Part shown: one piece after another, positions 1-5,048 of the stretch
How positions within the stretch are numbered: position 1 is the stretch's first letter
How the letters are laid out: each line of letters opens with the position of its first letter
DNA from: Spirochaetaceae bacterium UBA1306
GTDB taxonomy: Bacteria; Spirochaetota; Spirochaetia; Treponematales; Rectinemataceae
NCBI GenBank assembly: GCA_002307245.1
Contig: DBTW01000168.1
Coordinates: 1-8,475 of the forward strand
Length of the DNA: 8,475 nucleotides
Reading direction: 5' to 3'
Translations under genes and position numbers: made by a program
The notes under the pieces: model-generated
What the model was told of the DNA's origin: nothing
Database searches by the model: none
The model's input: only the letters and a program-made list of their open reading frames with translations

Positions 1-741
1 GGCGAGGGCCGGCATGAGGGCCGAGGCCGAGGGAGGCCTGTCCAGGTAGCGGATGCAGGCCCCGCTCATGATTGGGATGAGGAAGCCGATCGTGTACTCG
101 TAAGTGTGGGCCAGGGGCAGGATGGACAGGACGAGGTCGTCGGTGTTCAGCCTGATCACAGAGTCGCAGGAGAGGGCGTCGGCGATGAAGTTACGATGCT
201 GCAGCATCACGCCCTTGGAGAGCCCCGTCGTGCCCGAGGTGTAGACGATGGCCGCGAGGTCGGATGGAAGCACCGTCGGCGGGGAATAGGCGAGGGCCGC
301 CGCGTCGAGCTCCGGGCTCGGAGCCGAAAGCTCTTCGATGGCGAGGATGGCCGGCAGCTTCTCGGACGCGCCCGCGAGCCTTTTCCTGTGCCGCTCCGAG
401 GCGAAGACCGCCCGGGAGCCCGAGTGCTCGAGGATGTTGGCGACCTGGGCGAGCGGGAAGTCGACGAGGATCGGCACCGAGACGAGGCCCGCGCGGGCGA
501 TCCCGAGCGAGGCTATGCACCACTCGGGGCGGTTCTCGGAGAGGATGGCGACGCGGTCGCCGGGCCCGATCCCCGCGCGGGCGAGCATGGCCGCCGCCCG
601 GAGCGTCAGTCGGTCGAAGTCGGCATAGCTGATAGCCGGCGAGTCCGTCCCGGTCATGCCGAGGGCGGGCGCGGTCCCGAAGGCCGCCGCGGAGCGTCGG
701 GGGATGTCCGCGAGAGTGTCCGATTCGTAGGAGTAAGGCAA
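1..741 (-). CDS. AMP-forming acyl-CoA synthetase (FadD/long-chain type), N-terminal part, cut by window edge
   Basis: The 247 visible codons read in one frame to the edge; the C-terminal half lies outside. The product should activate a fatty acid with ATP to acyl-AMP and then acyl-CoA, in the cytosol or at the inner membrane. Visible family signatures are Ser-Glu-Asn-Arg-Pro-Glu-Trp (about 68-74), the phosphate-binding A3 motif YTSGTTGLSKGVML (167-180, canonical) and ILPLAHTYEYTIGF (207-220). It aligns along its whole visible length with the neighbouring synthetase (816-2558), so it is a tandem paralogue, probably co-transcribed after a 74-base gap. I chose the TTG at 741 because GAGGTG (753-748) lies 6 bases upstream and the resulting N-terminus matches the paralogue in length. 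A GTG at 750 would add three residues but has no Shine-Dalgarno. Acyl-chain specificity cannot be read from sequence, and other ANL-superfamily substrates are possible. Confidence 0.93.
   Translation of the reverse strand, partial: MPYSYESDTLADIPRRSAAAFGTAPALGMTGTDSPAISYADFDRLTLRAAAMLARAGIGPGDRVAILSENRPEWCIASLGIARAGLVSVPILVDFPLAQVANILEHSGSRAVFASERHRKRLAGASEKLPAILAIEELSAPSPELDAAALAYSPPTVLPSDLAAIVYTSGTTGLSKGVMLQHRNFIADALSCDSVIRLNTDDLVLSILPLAHTYEYTIGFLIPIMSGACIRYLDRPPSASALMPALA
16..49. repeat. 34-base segment shared by the two synthetase genes
   Basis: Positions 16-49 and 1812-1845 are identical except for one base (a at 34, c at 1830). Both encode Tyr-Leu-Asp-Arg-Pro-Pro-Ser-Ala-Ser-Ala-Leu in the two paralogous synthetases. 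It is the closest nucleotide match I noticed between the two genes. It may be strong local codon conservation or a trace of gene conversion. Confidence 0.7.
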
Positions 742-747
742 GATGCG

Positions 748-753
748 CACCTC
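748..753 (-). promoter_or_regulatory. Shine-Dalgarno deciding a TTG start
   Basis: The minus strand reads GAGGTG followed by a 6-base spacer (CGCATC) and TTG at 741. The site overlaps the alternative GTG codon (750-748), which itself has no purine-rich site at proper distance. This favours the TTG as the start of the left acyl-CoA synthetase. Confidence 0.6.
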
Positions 754-815
754 GGAGATGTAAAGTAGGCAGCGCGACCGCGCGCGGGCGCGGCTTGACC
801 GCACGCCGGGTTTCC

Positions 816-2558
816 CTATTTCTGGTCGCGCCTCGGGTAGAGGAAGCGCTTGATGCTCTGCTTGGGCGTCTTCTCGAAGGGCTCGGCCTGGAGCTCCACC
901 TTGGCGAGGCGCGAGAAGGCGGCGAGGCGGCAGTTAGCCTCGCGTCGGATGCGCTCGAGCGTGGAGGAGAGGCTGCGCTCGGCGTTCTCGAGGCTCTCGC
1001 CCGCCCGCTCGGCAGCCTCGTGGGCGGCCTTGGAGGCCCCGCGTGCCAGGTTGACGGCCGCGACCTCGGCTCCCTCGATCTCGTCCTTGACGCGAGCGGA
1101 AAAGCGCTCGATCGCCTCGGGCTTCAGGTGCACCAGGGCGGTGAGGCCCTTCTCGTCGCCGTAGACCAGGGATTCGAGCACGTAGGGCGAGGCGTTGAGG
1201 ACGGCCTCGATCTCCTCGGGATAGATGTTCTCGCCCGAGGCGCCGAGGATCATGGTCTTGAGCCGCCCGCGCACGGTGACGCGGCCGTAGGCGTCCATCA
1301 CGCCTAAGTCCCCCGTGCGGAACCAGCCGTCGTGCGTGAAGGCCTCCGCCGTGCGCTCCGGGTCCTTGTAGTAGCCGGGGAAGACGTTCGGCCCGCGGAC
1401 CTGGATCTCGCCCTCGCCCGTGTCGGGGCGGGTGTCCGCGATGCGCATCTCCACGAAGTGCGAGGGGAAGCCCGTCGTGTGGGTGCGCACCTTGCCGGGT
1501 ACGTTGCCGGCGAGGAGCGGCGCCGTCTCGGTGATGCCGTAGCCGATCGAGTAGGGGAAATGGGCGTTGTGCAGGAAGCTCTCCACGTCGGCGGCCACGG
1601 GGGCGCCGCCAATGCCGAAGAAGCGCAGGCAGCCGCCGAAGGTCTTCTTGAGCTTTATCCCCGCGATCCGTTCCAGGAGGGGTCGGAAGAGGGGCAGTTT
1701 GTACAGGGCGATCTTCTCCAGGGCGGGGGCGACGCTCGCGCGGTAGACCTTTTCGATCACCAGGGGCACCGAGAGGATGATCGTGGGCCTGACCGCCGCC
1801 ATGGCCGGGAGGAGGGCCGAGGCCGAGGGCGGCCTGTCCAGGTAGTAGACGGCCGAGCCCTGGAGCATCGGGATGATGAAGCCGATCGTGAACTCGTAGG
1901 CGTGGGCGAGGGGCAGTATGGAAAGGAACCTGTCGGTGCGCCTGAGGACGATGAACTTACGCGCGCCCTCGGCGTCGATGATTATATTGCGGTGCGTGAG
2001 CATGACGCCCTTGGACTTGCCCATCGTGCCCGAGGTGTAGACGATCGAGACGAGCTCGTCGGCCACGATCGGCGGCGAGGCGAAGAAGCCCGCGGCGCGA
2101 TCGATCTCCGCATCGGAAGGGGCCGGCCTCGAGCCCGCGGGCGCCGAGAGCACGGAGAAGTCCTCGAGCGACACGATGATGCGCCGCTCGGCCTCGTCCG
2201 CCAGCTTGGTCGCCAGCTTCCTCGACGCGAAGACCAGCTTCGACTCCGAGTGCTCGAGGATCGTCGCTATCTGCTCGGGAAGGAAGTCGGTCATGATCGG
2301 GACCGCGATAGCCCCCGTCCTCGCTATGCCGAAGTAGGCCAGGCCCCACTCGGGCCTGTTTTCGGAGATGATGGCCACGCGATCGCCCTTGGCTATGCCG
2401 AGGAGGCCCAGGAGGGCGGCTATTCGCCTCGTGCGCGGCTCGAGCTCCGCGTACATGATCGGCTTGCCGCCGACCATGGCCAGGGCGGGCCTGTCCGCGT
2501 AACGGACTGAGCTCTTTTCCAGAAGCTCGGGTATCGTGTAGCGGTCTAGTGTATACAA
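816..2558 (-). CDS. AMP-forming long-chain fatty acid--CoA ligase, complete
   Basis: This 580-residue protein has the full ANL adenylation motif set: A3 YTSGTMGKSKGVML (174-187), A5 YGITETAP (340-347), A7 GWFRTGDLG (411-419, Asp417), A8 with Arg432 in GRLKTMILGASGENIYPEEIE, and an A10-like FEKTPKQSIKRFLYP (561-575) whose lysine(s) should serve adenylation. The role is ATP-dependent acyl-CoA formation. The A3 motif carries Met where the second Thr is usual. Between A8 and A10, about residues 483-545, lies an Ala/Glu/Arg-rich segment that looks like a long helix or coiled coil. The start is a TTG with AAAGAGGAG 8 bases upstream; no ATG fits. It precedes the left synthetase on the same strand and likely heads that transcript, with its own AT-rich promoter region at 2559-2678. 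The family call is firm; long-chain preference is inferred from overall type. Confidence 0.95.
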   Translation of the reverse strand: MYTLDRYTIPELLEKSSVRYADRPALAMVGGKPIMYAELEPRTRRIAALLGLLGIAKGDRVAIISENRPEWGLAYFGIARTGAIAVPIMTDFLPEQIATILEHSESKLVFASRKLATKLADEAERRIIVSLEDFSVLSAPAGSRPAPSDAEIDRAAGFFASPPIVADELVSIVYTSGTMGKSKGVMLTHRNIIIDAEGARKFIVLRRTDRFLSILPLAHAYEFTIGFIIPMLQGSAVYYLDRPPSASALLPAMAAVRPTIILSVPLVIEKVYRASVAPALEKIALYKLPLFRPLLERIAGIKLKKTFGGCLRFFGIGGAPVAADVESFLHNAHFPYSIGYGITETAPLLAGNVPGKVRTHTTGFPSHFVEMRIADTRPDTGEGEIQVRGPNVFPGYYKDPERTAEAFTHDGWFRTGDLGVMDAYGRVTVRGRLKTMILGASGENIYPEEIEAVLNASPYVLESLVYGDEKGLTALVHLKPEAIERFSARVKDEIEGAEVAAVNLARGASKAAHEAAERAGESLENAERSLSSTLERIRREANCRLAAFSRLAKVELQAEPFEKTPKQSIKRFLYPRRDQK

Positions 2559-2566
2559 GCTAGAAT

Positions 2567-2575
2567 CTCCTCTTT
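2567..2575 (-). promoter_or_regulatory. Strong Shine-Dalgarno before a TTG start
   Basis: The minus strand reads AAAGAGGAG, then an 8-base spacer, then TTG at 2558. The good complementarity and spacing make the TTG start of the complete synthetase credible despite the rare initiator. Confidence 0.75.
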
Positions 2576-2621
2576 ATTGACAGACACGCGAGTTTATGTC
2601 CGAGTTGCGTAGCTAGGCTAG

Positions 2622-2650
2622 ATATTAAGTAGATTTTTAGTCTTTGTCTA
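2622..2650 (-). promoter_or_regulatory. Candidate sigma-70-type promoter for the synthetase genes
   Basis: On the minus strand, TAGACA (2650-2645; five of six matches to TTGACA) is separated by exactly 17 bases from TAATAT (2627-2622; four of six matches to TATAAT). Transcription would begin near 2615, giving a leader of about 57 bases before the TTG at 2558. The region is much richer in AT than the flanking genes. The -10 match is modest. Confidence 0.4.
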
Positions 2651-2663
2651 AGAAATAATACTT
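2627..2663 (-). other. AT-rich imperfect dyad between lipoprotein and synthetase genes
   Basis: Reading the minus strand, AAGTA / ATTT / TTAG pairs with CTAA / AAAT / TACTT around a 7-base loop (ACAAAGA). That gives 13 pairs interrupted by a two-against-one mismatch and a single bulged C. It sits 15 bases after the lipoprotein stop and overlaps the -35, spacer and -10 of the candidate promoter. It lacks a GC-rich stem and a U-tract, so it is not a classical terminator. It could be an operator or a weak 3' structure. Confidence 0.35.
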
Positions 2664-2678
2664 ATACAGGGCTTTATT

Positions 2679-4781
2679 TTACTTCCGGGAAAAAAAGGAA
2701 AGGGATCCGTCGTTCGCAATAGCAAGTTTCGCGCCATCCTTCGATATCGCGAGGGCAAAAGGCCGCGCGGGTAGGGCCTTGCCTTCCGAGCTTTTCATCG
2801 TCCCCAGGTAGCTCAGAGCCCTCGGCGCTTCAATGTCGATGAGCGAGAGGCCGTCGTCGGCGCCGCCGCCCAACACGAAGAGCAGTCTGCCGTCCGGGCT
2901 CGGCGCGATGCGACGGGGACTCGCGAAGCCCGAGACCCCGCTACTGCCCGATTTGATACCCGCCACGGGAGAGAAAAGCCCGGTCGCGGCGTCCAGCTCC
3001 AAGCGTACGAGGGATTTTCCGTAGTACGAGAGGACGAAAAGGCTGGCGCCGTCGTTCGAGAAGACTAGGGAGCAGGGATCGGAGAGGGGGGCATCGGCCG
3101 GGAAGGCAGTCTTGTCCAGGCGCTGGCGCAGGCCGAGGGCGTTCGTGCCCGCGTCGCGATCGAGGAGGTAGATCGCGTCGTCCCCCGTCGTGCCGACGGC
3201 TAGAACGCTACCGTCCGAGCTTAAGGCAAGACAGGCGGGCTTGGAGAAGGCCGTCTGCCCGCCCGGGCCCGCCTTCAAGACCACGTTGGCCGAAATAGGC
3301 TTGCCCTCGCCGTCCAGGCCCAGGAGGGCCACCGCGTCCGCGCCCGCCGCGGCGACATAGGCCGCCCCCGCCCCAGCGATGACCAGGTCCTTCGCCCCCG
3401 CCAGGGCCGCGTCGGCGAGAGAGCCCGCGAGCGAGGCCCGCAGTCCTTGACCTGAGCCCGTTAGCGCGACCGCGTAGGCGGCGCCCTCTGCCTCCGAGAG
3501 GACGAGCAGGCTCGAGGCCGAGCGGAAGCGCAGGATCGAGGGCGCCGCGAGCCCCGGCTGGGCCGAAGCGCCGAGGAAGCCCAGGTCGAACGTGGCGCCC
3601 GGGGCCGCAGCCTCGAAGAAGCCGATACCGCCCGAGCCTTTCCCCGCGACGGCGATGAGGGAGGAATCGGGCGACCAGGCCAGGTCCCGGCAATCGCCCA
3701 GGGCCCGGAGGGCGCTCGTCGCGGCAGCGCTGCCCGTCGCTTTTTCCAGTCGCTCGCCCCAAACCACCGGGCCGAGCGCCTGCGCGTCCTCGTAATAGAC
3801 GCGAGCGCTGCCTGACCGCGGCCCAGCCGCCCCGAGGGCCAGGCAATCGAGCCTACGCGAACTCACGCCGTTTCCTGCATCGGCGGGTAAAATAAAATCG
3901 GTCCCGGCGCTGCCGGCGCCGATTTTCTCTCCCTCGAGATACCACGAACAGTTCCCTGTATCCAGTATGCGAAATGCGCTTATCGTCCCTCGTGCTACTA
4001 TCCTTTGCGCAGGTTCGACAGTCAAGGCTAATGAACTATAGTCTGGCATCACGAAGCCTAGAGCGAGTGACGCGGTAGGTGGCTCGAAGCGTAGTGCAGC
4101 CTTTGTCTCCATACCGGCCGCTACGAGGATCCCTTCTGCTAAACCGCAAACCACAGCGCCATCCGCGAGAAGCTGTAGACTTAATGTCCAACCGCCGCTT
4201 CGCAAAGCTTCAAATCGTAGCGAGCCCCCCGCAGCATTGGACTCTGTAGCAAAAGCCACGGCGATAGGGAGCACTGTTCCATCCGAGTTCGATAAAGAGC
4301 CCTCGATCCGTAAATTTCCGGCGAGACTACCGTTCAAGGACCAGGATAGAGCAAGAGTCCCCTCGCCGACCAAGGGGGAAAGAAGCAGGTCTCTGACTAT
4401 GCGCTCCGAAGGCCCGACCGAGAGCTCCACGAAGCCTGAAGCTATTTCTATTCCATTATCGTTCAAGCCTTTAGCCGTAATGATCCAAGACCCAGGCTCC
4501 AAGTCCAGCTCGACCGGCTCGTAATTGGAAGAACTGGCCTTTAGCTTGACCGCCCCCGGCCCCGTCGCCTCGACCTTGATGATGGATACTTCTATTTCAT
4601 CGGGGATGAATGATTTAGCCGATGAAGCTCCGCCGCCGAAACCCAGGATTAATTGGGCGGGGGCGGGGAGGGCTTTTTCCTCCTTGGCGCATGAACCGAG
4701 CGCGAGCGAAGCGATGCAGGCGACTAGAGCGATGAGCCCCCAGGCGATCATGAGCGCCCAATTGAGTGAGTATTTTTTCAT
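2679..4781 (-). CDS. Exported lipoprotein with Ig-like N-terminal region and seven-bladed beta-propeller
   Basis: The 700-residue product starts MKKYSLNW, with a hydrophobic segment to about residue 28 and a lipobox Leu-Gly-Ser-Cys (Cys31), so it is probably lipid-anchored in the envelope. The -2 Gly is unusual for enterobacteria but tolerated in spirochaetes. Residues about 50-355 are beta-rich, including two Gly-Ser-Trp/Gly-Gly-Trp-type strands and Cys-Ser-Trp-Tyr-Leu-Glu-Gly near 278-284, typical of Ig/PKD-like folds. From about 364 seven WD40/YncE-like blades follow, for example DLAWSPDSSLIAVAG, CLALSSDGSVLAVG, LVFSNDGASLFVLS, IAPSPDGRLLFVLG and LAISKDGAKLAIA. No catalytic residues are evident, so binding or scaffolding is likelier than an enzyme; a lactonase-type activity is not supported. 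I chose the ATG at 4781 because GGAGG precedes it; an in-frame ATG at 4802 lacks a site. GC content rises sharply downstream of about 3890. Specific function unknown. Confidence 0.88.
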   Translation of the reverse strand: MKKYSLNWALMIAWGLIALVACIASLALGSCAKEEKALPAPAQLILGFGGGASSAKSFIPDEIEVSIIKVEATGPGAVKLKASSSNYEPVELDLEPGSWIITAKGLNDNGIEIASGFVELSVGPSERIVRDLLLSPLVGEGTLALSWSLNGSLAGNLRIEGSLSNSDGTVLPIAVAFATESNAAGGSLRFEALRSGGWTLSLQLLADGAVVCGLAEGILVAAGMETKAALRFEPPTASLALGFVMPDYSSLALTVEPAQRIVARGTISAFRILDTGNCSWYLEGEKIGAGSAGTDFILPADAGNGVSSRRLDCLALGAAGPRSGSARVYYEDAQALGPVVWGERLEKATGSAAATSALRALGDCRDLAWSPDSSLIAVAGKGSGGIGFFEAAAPGATFDLGFLGASAQPGLAAPSILRFRSASSLLVLSEAEGAAYAVALTGSGQGLRASLAGSLADAALAGAKDLVIAGAGAAYVAAAGADAVALLGLDGEGKPISANVVLKAGPGGQTAFSKPACLALSSDGSVLAVGTTGDDAIYLLDRDAGTNALGLRQRLDKTAFPADAPLSDPCSLVFSNDGASLFVLSYYGKSLVRLELDAATGLFSPVAGIKSGSSGVSGFASPRRIAPSPDGRLLFVLGGGADDGLSLIDIEAPRALSYLGTMKSSEGKALPARPFALAISKDGAKLAIANDGSLSFFSRK

Positions 4782-4785
4782 GGGA

Positions 4786-4790
4786 CCTCC
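4786..4790 (-). promoter_or_regulatory. Shine-Dalgarno for the propeller lipoprotein
   Basis: GGAGG on the minus strand (4790-4786) lies 4 bases before the ATG at 4781. It falls after the alternative in-frame ATG at 4802, and so decides for the downstream start that leaves a normal lipoprotein signal peptide (Met-Lys-Lys...). Confidence 0.65.
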
Positions 4791-4968
4791 ATGAAAACCC
4801 ATAGGTACGTGAAAAGTCGCGGCGATTGAAAGAATTGACAGAATTCCGTTGACTGCGTTTTTTTCTTCCGAATACCGATACTAATATGGGGAAATACGAA
4901 CTCGCGCCGAAACGCACTTATTCGTGGGCATCGCATTAGATGCTGGCGCGCAGGAGGACTATATTCTA

Positions 4969-4974
4969 TATAAT
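4969..4974 (+). promoter_or_regulatory. Perfect TATAAT, candidate -10 for the giant surface protein gene
   Basis: TATAAT sits in an AT-rich tract (4959-4976) 75 bases before the ATG at 5049. No recognisable -35 lies 16-18 bases upstream (the region there is GC-rich) and there is no TGn extension. If it is used, it may need an activator or another sigma factor. TTGACA at 4835 and TTGACT at 4849 are too distant to pair with it. Confidence 0.35.
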
Positions 4975-4977
4975 CAT

Positions 4978-5016
4978 GGGGCGTGCCCCCTCGCGCATCG
5001 CGACGCTCCCCCACGC
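4978..5016 (+). other. GC-rich leader with nested inverted repeats
   Basis: Directly after the candidate -10 the sequence holds GGGG-CGTG-CCCC (4978-4989) and TCGCG-CAT-CGCGA (4991-5003). It also has longer-range partners: GGGGCGT with ACGCTCCCC, and GCGTG (4981-4985) with CACGC (5012-5016). Several mutually exclusive hairpins are therefore possible in the predicted 5' untranslated region. This may act in mRNA stability, translation control or as an operator. It matches no riboswitch class I recognise. Confidence 0.4.
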
Positions 5017-5030
5017 GGCGAATGAATCAT

Positions 5031-5035
5031 AGGAG
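5031..5035 (+). promoter_or_regulatory. Distant Shine-Dalgarno of the giant gene
   Basis: AGGAG ends 13 bases before the ATG at 5049, longer than the usual 5-9. No GTG, TTG or ATG lies at the optimal distance in any useful frame. A second in-frame ATG follows at 5055, even further away. Confidence 0.5.
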
Positions 5036-5048
5036 CCGACGTAAAACC

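Noticed and set aside
106..768. Plus-strand open frame of 220 codons opposite the left synthetase
   Set aside because: Same antisense effect; its translation is Arg/Gly/Glu-rich without domain signals, and the minus-strand reading has canonical ANL motifs.
787..807. Hairpin between the two synthetase genes (GCGG-TCAAG-CCGC with flanking GGC/GCC) as a terminator
   Set aside because: No U-tract follows, the surroundings are uniformly GC-rich and the downstream gene has a ribosome site but no promoter, so read-through is more likely.
1332..2510. Long plus-strand open frame (392 codons) opposite the synthetase
   Set aside because: It is the antisense shadow of a GC-rich gene: Arg/Gly/Asp/Glu-rich, no family motif, while the minus strand carries an intact enzyme with all motifs.
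2679..3700. Propeller domain as a 6-phosphogluconolactonase-like enzyme
   Set aside because: Blade motifs are generic (Ser-x-Asp-Gly); no catalytic residue pattern is visible, and the protein is a lipoprotein with Ig-like N-terminus.
4800..4802. Upstream ATG for the lipoprotein (adds seven residues)
   Set aside because: No Shine-Dalgarno precedes it, and GGAGG lies between it and the next ATG at 4781, which gives a typical Met-Lys-Lys lipoprotein signal.
4835..4840. TTGACA as a -35 box for the giant gene
   Set aside because: Sixteen to eighteen bases downstream lies only a T-tract, not a -10; the TATAAT at 4969 is far too distant.
4778..5014. Minus-strand open frame of 78 codons across the divergent region
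   Set aside because: It overlaps the start of the lipoprotein in another frame, has no Shine-Dalgarno and its composition is not protein-like.
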